From contig SJOL01006433.1 of assembly GCA_004794785.1 (NCBI GenBank), positions 584,277 to 648,276 of the forward strand: a stretch of 64,000 nucleotides of DNA, in the 5' to 3' direction. How positions within the stretch are numbered: the first letter of the stretch is position 1; each line of letters starts with the position of its first letter. The DNA comes from Opisthorchis felineus (lineage: Eukaryota > Platyhelminthes > Trematoda > Opisthorchiida > Opisthorchiidae). Made by a program: the position numbers and the translations under genes. Below, piece after piece: positions 46,575-58,439 of the stretch. Below the pieces are notes generated by a model. That model was given only the letters and a program-made list of their open reading frames with translations. It did no database searches and was not told where the DNA came from.

Positions 46575-49500
46575 AGCACAGAGTTAAAAGTCGGGTGAGA
46601 GCCAAAACTTTAGAAGGAAGATTAATTAAGACAAATCGCGACAAAAGGAAGGTACATTTGAGTGATTTTTGGTTTGAGCACGTATGCAACGAAATGAAAC
46701 ATTTCAGCGTGAATGGTTTTATTCAACTCGAAAAGGTATTGCAGTTAAGAGCATACTGCGTTTAGGGATCGGCATGGTAAGTTATTTTAAGTAAAACTAT
46801 GGGGAGTTCGAAGTTGCGACTTTTAAAGGTATTGTAATTCGTTTGCGCGTTTCGGTGATACGTTGCTCACAGCATTTTGTTTAAATGAGGGAAATTTCAA
46901 GGTCATCGACCGCTGCCGATTAGCATTTCATTGTCGGTTTACGGGATGAAGCACGAAATCAAACTTTAGCATATTGTAGCATTCCGCGGCAGTTTCTAAG
47001 GATGAGACAGCATCCACAAAATACCGATGGAATATTCCACCTAAAAAACTAGTCGAATAACGCCTGCATGCGTTAAACCCCTCAAACGTAACAAAATAGA
47101 TTAAGTTGTTCAGTAAACTTCCGCACAACGGTCTTTTGAGAACCTCGGCTCCTGTCCATTATAATGATGAAAAGAATTTGATGCATTGTGCAGTATTGAT
47201 GACGATCTCCATTCCCTGATATGCCAAACTGTTAAGTAGATAGTGCAGCGTTATGAAATAACTGCATGTTAATTAGCAACACAACAATATCTCTCCCACT
47301 GGAAACAATAGCGCTCCTCAGTTGGAATACGTCGTCGCGCCCAACTGCAGCGGCGGAAAATAAGGCCAATCATTGCCGGTTATCATAACAACAGCACGCG
47401 CTGTCGCCTACCATGGCTCCCTTTCGTAACTGTCTTTGTGCGACGCTGATTATGAGGCCAAAGCTGTGCACGGCAACTTAATTCAACGGCCAACGACGGC
47501 GTATTTACTTATTGGTTGCATCAGTACAAACGTAATGTGCAACCGATCCAGTTCTCGTTTTCAGGAAGCCACTTTAACTCGACAGGGATTCTGAAAGGGA
47601 AAATGCATAATCGATTGCCTCTTCCGCAACATCGTTCAAAACACAATTAAACAAAGTTGGGGTGGCCAACTCACCAAGTGCTTATTAAATCCCGTTGCCC
47701 AAAATTCCCGATCGGTGTCCACGTTTAAGCTGGAGTCATGCTGGTATAAAGGTAAACTTACTACTTGCTCAATTAGTCCCACTGGCTACGACGATGGAGC
47801 CTTGTGTACATCGATGATTCGATGGCTGGATTGAGCGATCCCATGCATTATTGGAGGGAGCGAAGATAGGGGTACGGAGAGCTGTATACTAGTCAATAGT
47901 AGGACCATGTGGTATAGACTTGAGCCGTAGAATCTGATAGTGATCTGCTTGTAACGCCATCAGGTTGATTATCAGGTGACAAGCATTAACAAATGCCTGT
48001 TTTACCAGAATGACGATGAATACAAAAGTTATGCACACCTGATAAAAATAAATACAATTCAGGGAGAAAATAAGCCAAAAAGTGGCTTACCTTTTGAGAA
48101 CAGTTGCTGAGTGTTTCTGAGTAAAGTTTCGGACATGGGAAGTGCCTTCTCTGCAGGAGAGCTGCTACGCGTGTTCCGTAGTTGTCCGCGGAAACTCGTG
48201 TAGGTCGGTTGACTCCCTGTCCTGTGCACGTGAGTGCGTGTTGTTAGGCCGAGTTGGATGCCTATTTATTGTGTGCAGTGTGAAGAGAGGGGTGTTCGTT
48301 GTTGTCTGATAACGGCACGAACATGAGTACAACTTGAGTTGATGTGGTTGAAGTTCGCGAGCATGGTGCGTGACGCAGGTGATAGCTGCGTGACGGAAAA
48401 TGGATGGGAAATTGTAGTGTACGTGTTGTCGGCCAAGGCCGCAAGTAGGACAGGGATTGTTAAGTGATTTGAGTGTTTGTGACGCGTGATCTAGTGAGTG
48501 ACTGCTTTCAATCCAAGGATCGCATGCGTCCTCAAACGTGCGCCCATAGATGCAGCTGTGGCGAGGATCCAGTGAGTGGGTGGGTGGTTGGTGTCAAATC
48601 TGCCCATTAAGAGCACCAACTCCCAACTTCATTCCGCTTGTGCTTCTCGATATCGACACCACGTGGCTTAGTAGAATCGACAGCCCTGTTGCCCTCATCA
48701 TAAATTGTAACCGTCATATACTCAACCGCAGTAGCCGTCCCACCACCTGGGAGCTCCCTTCCAGAAAACCGGTCGGCTAAATTGCTTGCATTAGTAAACA
48801 GACACTTTGTGATCTTCAGCATCTGAGTAAATATACCATACACAGTCTGACGGCTTGCCCGTAATTCACCATAACCCTGATATTTTCCGCCAGAGCGGGA
48901 CGCGCTTGCCTACAAGACCGTCGCATTCCGTCGAATTTGTGCAAGAACATAAAAGCACTGCTCGCTTTAGTATGCTGTCTCCTTGTTCTGCACATAAACA
49001 AAATAGCACATTCAATGTCACCATCAAGGGCGCAGTATATCGGAGAATATAAAATCTTCCCTGTACCCGATATAGCGTGTGCTGACCATCATAAAAAAAT
49101 TTACGAGCTGTGACGAATTCCTTGGCTTTTTTGGCAGACGCCTGCCGCATCGGTAGAAGACTTTTCCTATACAGGTTGCGAATGGTGGTTCCATTTTGAG
49201 TTTGCGCGGAAATAGATGGCGTACTTATTTTTCACGTAGTCTTGAGATTACTTCCAACTCCACTGCAGAGAAAAACATGTGAAGAAACAAGCTTTTCCAC
49301 AAAATTCCCCACCGTCTCCACGGAGAAGCCATTAGCAGGCATTAAAATATGAATCCTGCACGTATAATGGACCTCAAGTACGTTCAAACAACTTTAATCA
49401 AAACTGCGACAATATGTAGAGATTTCAAGCATTCTAATAAATACCATTAAGTGCTAAAACCATATGTTGAAGATTCCCTCGTTCAAACCGCTGTTTCACA

Positions 49501-51374
49501 GAAATTTGAGGTGTGCTTTGGAGGGTCGGCGCGTGGATGGGGGTGTTAGGCGTGCATTCAGATCGAGCTCTTATTAGTGCCTACCACGAAATATCTGTGC
49601 ATAGGTATGAGAAACACACAGGATGTAAGAGAAATATTTCAGGTTGGATGTGGTCAACTTGCTACATCACTGTTTGCTGTCGAGGGTAAGTAACTGTAGT
49701 GACACGCCGAACGTCTCAAGGTATGGCCAGGGATTCTCCAAAATCCCTGGATCGTTTCGTCTCCTCGTCCCCTAGAGCGGTTATGTGGTTCACATTCTTT
49801 TATGACCCGTAGGGCTGCACCGGATTACACGTTTTTTCGCAAGCCGAGGCCATGCCGTAAATGCAAGGAGAAATTAAACACAAAGATGGCAGTACTTTTG
49901 AGTTCGGCAACATACTATTTACATCTGACCAATAAACCAGAAGCCCGTGAAACCCAGGAAACTTTCTGGCCATGCTCAACTTTGTGCCGTTTAAAGCTTC
50001 ACGACCGACAACATGGTCGTGAAGTTAAGTCCACAAGATTCCCGCACGTATGCAGTTGCTTGCGGAATCAGAACTGTAATTTATGAATCCAACCTGAATT
50101 GTACAAAAGCCAACAAAATTACCTTCAGTTGGTGATACGTGGTTAACTCTTACAATGGGCCAGTCGGCGAATAAGTTGCATGAACCGATGTCAAGTTGTC
50201 CTGGGGCTGAAGCGCTAGAGTGACAGCTTAAGTAGCGGAGCCTTCTAAGATGATGCTGTGGGCACATTGGAATGCAGAGTAGTGGAGTTTGCTCGGCTGG
50301 CAGTTAAGACACGCTAATGAGCAATGGTGAAGTTCGCTCCCAAACCTATGAGTTCGCTTCGGTTTATCGGCTGTAAAGGATGTACCAAAGATATGTTGAT
50401 TTTGGCCGCTGCAGTTCCGGTCGCCAGAAAACACAATGACGGGAGCGATATCACCAAACCTTTGAGGTGGTGGTATGTTCAGTTCGTTCGGGATCTAGGC
50501 AGCTCAGCTATCATTGGGGTGTTCAATTTTGCCAAATCATTTGGAGTATCTCAGCGCGGTGTTTCCAGGACGCCCAGCAAACGCTTTGGAGTCACTGGTG
50601 GTAAACAGTCAAATTTCATACGTTATCTGTGTGTAGACGCCGTGTCCCTGATTCGTAAATTGGTACGGATCGCAGTGCCACAATGTACACTCTTCCACTG
50701 ACGGACTCACCCCCACTAAGGGAAAACAGGTGGCCGGTAGAAATTTGCAAATGTCGCCTATCGGTATCACTGTGCTTGGCACACAAACTAGATGCGCCAC
50801 CCAGATGCACCCCAGCCGAACTGAAGCAACCCGTGGGCGTGCGGTCAATAATGATGTTGATAATAGTTGCGTTTTAGTCACCTATCATCACGAGTACGCA
50901 TGAGCACCTCGTGGGGGACAAAACGACGGTTCGTCTTCGATAGAAAACTTTACCGGGTGTTTGCCATAAATGTTTGGTGCACAAAGTAGGAACTATAAAC
51001 AAACAGCGAATAATTCGTTGATCAATGCCAGCCATTATTTAGTTGGGCGGTAGGGCGGCGCTGACTCGACTGTTTATAGGTATCCGTTCGAGCCAAGAGG
51101 CCTCCGCTCGTAAACTGACAACCAAGTCATCAACGGCACGCTGCGATCGTGATCGGCTGTGTCTAGGTGGCAAAGGTACTTCGACATCATAATAGTGCGT
51201 CTTCAGCACTTGAACACCATGGCAATATTGCCTGCACTCGGAAACGCCGATAAGAATCTGCGTATTCTACAAAACACCCAAGAAACTCTAGATCAGGACC
51301 AGCAACATTCTGGAAGTTATTCCTAATAATTCCACAAATCTACCGTAGTAATTTTGGCTGAATTTGGTAAGCAA
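46575..51374. other. No recognised gene; several short protein-like minus-strand frames
   Basis: Minus-strand frames at 47128-46928 (ending FDFVLHPVNRQ) and at 49150-48607, in three alternating frames, look more protein-like than average. An acceptor-like ttatgtgcag also falls between two of the latter. No family was recognised and no consistent exon chain could be built. Plus-strand 50324-50701 is open for 125 codons without a signature. Confidence 0.3.
49997..50024. repeat. Perfect 10-bp inverted repeat with 8-nt loop
   Basis: CTTCACGACC, loop gacaacat, GGTCGTGAAG. It would form a stable hairpin on either strand. It is not associated with a recognised gene. Confidence 0.85.
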
Positions 51375-51548
51375 ATGGATTCAAAAGCGTTTCTGCCGAC
51401 GCAAAAGACACCTGTTCCGGAGCATGAGGCTATGGAACCATCGCTGCTTATAAAAACTCCCCGGGCCAGTATGTTTCGATTATTGCTCACCGCGACCTAC
51501 AAAGCGAAATCACGCATCCGGGAAAACTTGATCTTCATCGCCGGAGAA
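51375..51548 (+). CDS. Possible first coding exon, unknown product
   Basis: An ATG at 51375 opens 58 codons that end exactly at a consensus GTAAGT donor (51549) in phase 0. The peptide begins MDSKAFLPTQ and contains a basic hydrophobic stretch, MFRLLLTATYKAKSRIREN. Codon-level flow looks coding-like and the frame is open upstream too. I do not recognise a family, and no downstream exon is certain. The MULE/FLYWCH-like remnant at 52.1 kb is a possible partner, which would make this part of a transposon. Confidence 0.35.
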
Positions 51549-52124
51549 GTAAGTTACCCTTGTTGTACAACACGAAAAGTTTCAAATAGAAACAGTGGCT
51601 CCGTTCGTTCGCTTGGAAGTTGTTTACTCTTCGAATAGCGTGTTAATGCTGCAAACATAAAACACTTCGCGCAAGATAAGAGATATTCATTTCATTGGCA
51701 TCCATTCAGTTCACATTTATCCGCGTGCGATGAGAACCACAGAAACTCTCTTTCGTTATACAGTATTGTCACAATCATTCCTTTTAGTGCATTGCGGTGC
51801 TCAACGAGGGTTGAAATCCAACGGCATTTTTATAAATTCCAGCTTTGTCAGTTTTGAATCTCGGTATTTCATTGCGCCTTTATCTGGGGTTTTTTCCCCT
51901 CGACTTTCTAGTTTAAACGGCCTCGTTTGATTCAGTCAAGAAATCTTTGTGTTTTATTGGCAGCTTGAGAACGTGCATACTTGACTATATGACAAATGTA
52001 CCAGAACGACTAGAAGGTACAATGCTAGGCGTTTGGGTTAAATTTGTTGCAGCAGAAGCGTAGCTGCCGGCCGCTTATTAGTCGATCGGAGGCTGTCCAC
52101 TGGAGTTCTCGGTGAATACCGATA

Positions 52125-52304
52125 GCGTCACATGAGGAACGAATGAAGAACATTGCATTGGTTTTGGAGAAAACCGGGGAGATGGAGCCCAAACTGATAC
52201 TCCAACTACCATCTACCAATGAGATACTAAAAAAAATCATTGTCCATAATCACTTGCGGGAGTGCTCAACGGTTCCCCCCAGTTTAGTCACCAGGCACAT
52301 ATGA
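52125..52304 (+). pseudogene. MULE/FLYWCH-associated transposon remnant
   Basis: A short frame (ATG at 52143, stop at 52302-52304, open upstream to about 52125) reads HEERMKNIALVLEKTGEMEP then LILQLPSTNEILKKIIVHNH. This fits the linker that follows FLYWCH fingers in MULE-type proteins, where a helix is followed by 'LPS...' and a basic helix before PP. Frame-shifted sequence just upstream may be the end of the finger. It is too short and damaged to be functional. Confidence 0.4.
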
Positions 52305-53281
52305 ACTAAGGTACGATAAAAAATCCTTCCTATTCGCACGCACACTTACCGAATTCGCGGGACCATAAGCCTAATCATCTCAAACTTGGGAAGGTTGTTT
52401 GAACTCGCCAAAAGCGGTGGTCTTCTCAGCGCGCGAAGGGTGTCTGCTATGCACATCGACCACAAACCCCTTGAGTTGTGGCTTCACGGCAAGCTTAAGC
52501 CTCTGTAAGCTCATGTAATATGGAATCATAATATTCCCGCTTTGTTATGTGAACTCGCCCCATGCTTTAGCCTTTTACAACCGTACTGGCCTATCCAAAC
52601 ACTCCGGGTGTCTTTGGTTCCGAAACAATTCTGGTTGTTTTGTGTTATTAGCTGCTACTGCGTGAGTAGTGTCTGCGATGGGTGTGTATCCTGAACTGAT
52701 TTTCCACTTTATTAGTGGTCGATGGTGAACTCGCATGCCAGCATAAGTGGTGAGAAGATTGTCCACATTTAGTCTTCGAGGTGGTTCGTATTCAGTCGAC
52801 AACGACAGTACTAGGCATGGACTTCCGTCGAAATGTTAATGAGGAAAAAAACAGGCGCTATTTAAGCTTAAAGACCCCTCATAGTCTACTCAGAAACACA
52901 TTACCTCACCATTGAATCGGCCGTGAACCTCTCTCGTATATGTAGACCGTGCATGGTCTTGAGAACTGATCCGGTACTTACATGCTGGTTTCCCACTTTG
53001 CACCCTTTGACCATAAAACGCTTATTTACACTAGTATTTTGTTGCGCTAAGTCTGTGGAAAAGCTACACGAATTCACTTCAATCACAAGTACGCTATATA
53101 CCCTGTTTAAACCCACTTTTGGACTTTTGAGCAACATAATTCTTTGTTTTCATTCAACCGTACTTTTAAAACTAAAGAGTCCGGTGTTACTTAAAAGGCA
53201 CCCGTCGTGCCTGCAGCTGTACAGGCTGTAGGAGTGAGACGGTAATGCCTTACTCCCTGCGCTCTCGGGCCAGGCGGTCAA

Positions 53282-53495
53282 GTGGGTCAGACTATTGAGT
53301 CATTCACTCCTGGAAAGGTCCCCAATAGAACCCTAACAACTGCTGCTTGATGGTTCAGACTTTTGAGTCAGAGGCTATGGGCAGGGTCCCCGAACAAAAC
53401 CCGACATCCTCCCACTGCCTTGTGGGTCAGACTTTCGAGTCAAAGACTTAAGGTGGGGTACCTCCACCAAACACATTCGGCTCGACCAACCGGGA
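53282..53495 (+). repeat. Three degenerate tandem units (about 70 bp) upstream of the RTE endonuclease
   Basis: Units begin near 53282, 53350 and 53424. Each carries GGTCAGACTNTNGAGTCA (first unit GGTCAGACTATTGAGTCA), a GG-TCCCC-like core, AACCC and CTGC. Spacing between the GAGTCA cores is 68 and 72 bp. They sit about 200 bp upstream of the LINE endonuclease start and so would fall in its 5' UTR. The first two units contain exact TGAGTCA, the AP-1/TRE consensus. The third has CGAGTCA. Confidence 0.65.
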
Positions 53496-53671
53496 AGTAT
53501 CATACGCCCTTGCAGCTCTTCGCTCATCGGCCTTCCTCTACACCCCCTTCCCCTCCCCTTATCGAACGATGCAGCGCAATCAACCCATCTGCCAGCCCTC
53601 AGGCCAATGTTCCGTGTCTAAACCGTTGCCCAGAAAAATATACCCAAATAATCACTTACTAACCTCAAAAG

Positions 53672-55080
53672 ATTCACATTGTAGCCTTTAATGTCCGTAC
53701 TCTATGTCATATGGGACTACAGGCACCTCTTGCGGAAATCTTGCCTTCCATATCTGTCGATGTACGTTGTGTCTCCGAAACACATACACAAGACCCTACT
53801 TCGGTCGTGCACCTCAACCCGATTAGGAAGACCTCAGGTGTTCCACACTTCACACTCCGGGTTTCCGGTGACCCTGATGCAATGCATTACGCGTGCGAAA
53901 GCAGAGCAGTTCCATTCATCAACTCCGACAAGTCTCAGTAGCTCAAGCATATCGAGCTGACCTGGCTAGAAGGCTACTGGAAGCGCACAGTGATGCAGAT
54001 GACGAAGATTATTTGGAGGTTGATTGGAGGCGGTTACAGAAGCTATGCTGTCGGCTTTCAGAACTGTTTCTCCAAGCCATCCGACCCGACTACATGAACT
54101 GTGGATGTCGTCGAGATCAGAAGATCTTATAGCGGCGGAAAGGCCATACCAGCAACTAGCGACTGTGGGGGCGCACGCAAATCCCTCAAACACTGAATAA
54201 TCAAAAGCTTGCAGAATGACAAAGAACGCTGGTGGATTTTGAAGGCCCAGGAGATGGAGAAGGCTTTCGCTGCGGGCAATAGCCGCGCCCTATTTCAGCT
54301 GATTCGATCAACCGGTCAAAAGAAGACAGGTATCAGTGAAACAATAGGCGAAAAAGACGGAACGGCAATTCACTCACTCAACCGTCGTCTTGAACGATGA
54401 AGTGAAAGAAAGATGAAAGAACAGTTCAGCTTCCGCTGAAAGAACCCAGCGAGCCTTGATGGAACACCGACACCAGCCCACCATCGAAAACAAATCCAGC
54501 GTGGGATTTCAATCCTCAAGCACGACAAGGCGCCTGGCGCAGATGGCGTGTACCCCGCACACTTCAAAGAAGGTGGCGAGGTCCTGGTGAACAGCCTAAC
54601 ATCCATACTGCAAGAGATTTGGAACGAAAAAGGAATACCAGCCGAATGGAGCTCCTCGACCGCCATCCCAGTTTTCAAATAGGGCGCAAGAATGTCATGT
54701 GAAAACCATCGTGGCATCAGCCTGGTATCCATCGCATCTAAGGTGCTCTCTGGAATTATTTTTCTCATCGACCATATCTTTACCTTGAGACAAGTTCTTG
54801 AACAGCGCCACTGCTTCAAACATCCCACGTTGGTTGTTTTTCTTGGTTTGAAATTTGCTTTTCACTCTGTCCATCGTGAGAAACTTTGGTAGTGTCTGGC
54901 AATCAAAGGTGTCTCTTGAAAATTTATATCCCTTATGAGAGCGAAGCCCATTGAGTGCGTATGAGTGCACGGCAAACTTTCGCCTGAGTTAACCGCGTCC
55001 AATGGTGTAAGACAAGACTGCCCTCTCTCACTTTTCCTCTTCAACTTTGTTATTTATATGCTGCTTGAAATTTCTCTGCC
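53672..55080 (+). pseudogene. RTE-like LINE: endonuclease and reverse transcriptase, broken
   Basis: The apurinic-endonuclease start, VAFNVRTLCHMG, is at about 53680, followed by VDVRCVSETHTQDPTSV and FTLRVSGD. The central endonuclease is then lost. Linker pieces follow (AYRADLARRLLEA, RWWILKAQEMEKAF), then the reverse transcriptase from about 54520: KAPGADGVYPAHFKEGGEV, CENHRGISLVSIASKVL, QVLEQRHCFKHPTLVVFLG (motif A with its Asp lost) and VRQDCPLSLFLFNFVI (motif B). It stops before the YADD motif. Several stops and frameshifts (for example near 54680 and 54888) show it is dead. Confidence 0.85.
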
Positions 55081-56353
55081 GGCCTCCTAAACCTTTGGAG
55101 TCGAAATGCTCCCGGGACGTTCCCTTACAGACATTGAGTTCAAGTTGTTCAAGTAGTTGCCTAAAAAGTCCTTTGACACTCGCATAAAACCTCGCTCGGC
55201 GAGCTGTTGCGCGCAGTGAACACCCCCGTCGCTGAAGTGACCCACGGTTCAATACGCAGTCTTCTAGTCTTGTAAACCTTCAGATGATACCCATATGTGA
55301 CTGTTTCACTCGCATCACTAGAAAAACATAAATAATTTCCAAGGTTTCGTAATATCTCTCACGCATGCGTCAGATCAGTTCTGTTCATTGGAAGCAGCCC
55401 CAACCGTTGAAGCCAAACTGTTATCCGACGTCGAACCTGTTTCAGTAATAGAACCTCCTGATTTGTCACTGAGCTTGTAAGTGGTTGTCCAGGTGTCTGA
55501 CATCCACAGAGATTAGGGGTAGACTCCGATGGGTCGTATGCCCGAAGGATCGTGTGGCACCAGTGTTCTCATCTGATGTTGCTGTCAATGATGATTATGA
55601 GGAGGATCGTGTGGTGGTGCATACCATATTTTTCCTTGAGTCAGCCACTCTCTTTCCGTGTGAAGTGGTCACAAAAGGCTTGAGTTCTACCGCCAGTTCT
55701 CAAAGAATTAAGCTCTAAAACGATATGACCGTAGACGCAGTCGACCGATCGAAGAGACATCATACTTATCATAGCTGTTAGAGAGCATCCAGCATACTAA
55801 CCACTAGAGTAGCCTGTTCAAAGTACGTTGCATCCCCTCTAGTTTCTTATTCTTCGTCCCTCCACAGTTTTAAGCCGTGCGCATGCAGATGGCAGCGAAG
55901 GGTTAGATATTGCAGCATATATCTTGAAGAGTTCCGGGTCCAAAACGGATTCTTAGGGGGACGCCACAGGCGACCTGTGTGTTTTCGGATCAATGGTCAT
56001 TGACCGTCACTTACGTAGTGAACCCACTGCACTCACGGTCGATTCGGAAGAAGTGTGTTCCCTTCATCAATCTGGTGTGGAGGCTTGTTGGGGACTTTAT
56101 TTAAACCAATGTCAATGGGATACCCCGCATCTACATCGTGCGCCGAGAACTCTGACCGTCAGTAGATTCGTTAAGCATGATTTACCCGCTGCAAGCCATG
56201 CTATTTACCCATCCAAAGTCCATAACGTCGAAGGTGCCCGTGAATGACATCTACCACACGATCCGTCATCCTCCCGGTCACAGAACGGAGAGGCTCTGTT
56301 CTATAACCCTCTGATTTTTACCTGTCCATGATTAACCATGATTACCTGTCCTG

Positions 56354-56389
<36 letters not shown>

Positions 56390-57069
56390 GCAACGGGGAA
56401 CTTCGGTCCGCTAGGCAGGAAACTTTCATTCAACGAGCGTCTGAAGAGTTGGTACTGTACTGTCTGAGTATTCGTGAATGCAATTTACCCGGCTTCGAGG
56501 CAGATTGTTCATCTAGCTTCTTCAGGATTGACTCTATTTCCGCTGGCTTGAACTCCATCCTTTTGAGTCTTCGATGTATGGCCATTTGTAATATTCCAGG
56601 CGGCAACAATTCATCAACAACTACAGACGTATGTCGTAATATTATAGCCTCATTGTAGTCCTTGACCGGTCAGTCTGCGTTGTTAGGTCACAGCGATGGA
56701 AAGGCATTCCCTGCTTTGATTCCTTTCAGACGTCTTGGCGTAGACAGACTCAACCGATGTCGATTCCTACATCCGCCGCTTGGTGCACTTGAGTAGCGTC
56801 CGCTGATTTTTGCCAATACTGTATGTACCATGGTCCATAGGTGTCCGGCTTAGCTTGAACATGTTCCATAATTTCTTGCGCTCAGCACCGAGGTTCTCAA
56901 TGGCGGGCTTTGTCAAGGTTATCGTCTCTTGCAACTTGGGGTGAACCTAGTACACGGCTGTTGAATCTGTCGTTTACCGTGAGTCGATGTCGCTTTACTG
57001 AAACCAGCAGAGACCTATCAGTCTAGCCGTTTGACAGTCTCTGCCATTGCTAGTAAGTCACAACATTCC
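55081..57069. other. No gene recognised; one microsatellite
   Basis: Apart from the (AAT)12 tract there is no recognisable feature. Some of it may be LINE debris connected with the RTE copies on either side. Confidence 0.4.
56354..56389. repeat. (AAT)n microsatellite, 12 units
   Basis: Twelve perfect ATA/AAT units. A translation across it gives poly-Asn, which should not be read as a protein repeat. Confidence 0.97.
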
Positions 57070-57150
57070 AACATGGTAATCGTTCAACGGTAACACCCTT
57101 TGGGTGCCTAGCTGCCATGCCACCCGAAGGAAGCACGAGGGCTGGGACAA
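57070..57150 (-). mobile_element. tRNA-derived SINE (family 1), 3' fragment
   Basis: Only the 3' part of the family is present (cgttcaacggtaacaccc through gagggctggga). The tRNA-like head is missing. Confidence 0.8.
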
Positions 57151-57236
57151 TATTTGCAAGCTTCTGTTCTCCATCGGGAGCGTGGCAGGAGACGATAGAT
57201 GTGTTTCAGGAGCTCCTAATGAACCACGTAAGATAG

Positions 57237-57437
57237 AAATAATAATAATCGTTCAGCTATGACACCCTTTCGGTACCTAGCTGCCGTGTCAGCCGAAGGA
57301 AGCCTGAGAGCTGGGATACTGCCAGGCTGCCCAAGCCTAGACAGAAGTCGAGATGCAGAGGTCGGGTTGGAACCACGGACCTTCCGGTCAGTAAATTCGC
57401 GCTCTAACCACCGGGCCTTCTCGCCCCAATAAACCGC
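57237..57437 (-). mobile_element. tRNA-derived SINE (family 1), full length with (ATT)n tail
   Basis: Read on the minus strand it starts GGGGCGAGAAGGCCCGGTGG, has the B-box variant GGTTCCAACCC and ends gctgaacg followed by four ATT units. The short simple-repeat tail in place of poly(A) fits mobilisation by an RTE-type LINE, of which several copies lie close by. Confidence 0.88.
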
Positions 57438-58439
57438 GTCACCTATGTTCACTACCAAAAGTGTTAGTGTAAGGTCTAGGCTTGTCCAGGACAAACTCCA
57501 GCTGACGATAACACGTGTTGAATCATACTGGAGTCGACTGTAGCCTCCAAGAGTCTGAGATAGAGTGAGGTATCTGATATTGACGTTTCGAATTGATTCC
57601 AATCAATTTTTGGAGCACTCAAAGCTTCAGCTGAGAGTCAGTCGTTACCCCCGAGCCACACGCCTGAGTCGATCTAATGTCGCGATTCTTAGTGACTTTG
57701 GAATTTTGTACATGAATCTCTCCAATGGCTTATACGGCACCCAACGGCCTTTTCCGATGAGCCACTGAGCGACTTAAGAGTGATGGGTTTGATGGTTGAG
57801 CGCCAGTATAGAATCACTGGACCTTCAGTTCTGTCGTCAACCCTGCCACCAAGAAACAGATATCCAGAAACACCCGGTTCATTATCTTAAATATCAGTGG
57901 ATAGCCAGGTCTCAGCGAGTCCGACAATGTGCGGATTCCCATCAATGGTCGTCATTCTAACCAATTCGAGTTTTCTATTCCGACCGTGTATTACATGCTA
58001 CAGTCGATCATCATCATTTTTGACAGCAGCACCAGATGAGAACACTGTACTTCACTGCCACAACCATGCCAGTTTATTTGAATAAGGTCATATAATGGGA
58101 CGAAAAAATGGAATAGGATGAAGTGCATAGGACTAGCCTAGCGCAAACGACCGGTGGGCCTCCAACACTTAGATAATCTGAAAGAAACTGAAATGAACTT
58201 CACTGACACCGGTTAACCGCCATATCATTCAGTGTCTCCAGCCAAGTACAGGGACCCCATTCTGAAAGGCGAACAGCACCAACAGCACCCAGATTCTTTG
58301 TAACCTTTTTTATTTCCTTCTGCCCTGTCAGGTTCTCTCCACTTATAGGTTTTACCGCCCCGAATTAGGCACGGTAAAAAGCACTCGTCTTGGCAGCTGA
58401 TAAGTCGGCATGCATAACACAACCCGGCCAACTTAGCTT
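57438..58439. other. No gene recognised
   Basis: Short frames only. The end next to 58440 is probably the 3' UTR or flank of the minus-strand RTE copy. Confidence 0.4.

Noticed and set aside
56338..56658. Poly-Asn protein
   Set aside because: The Asn run is the (AAT)12 microsatellite.
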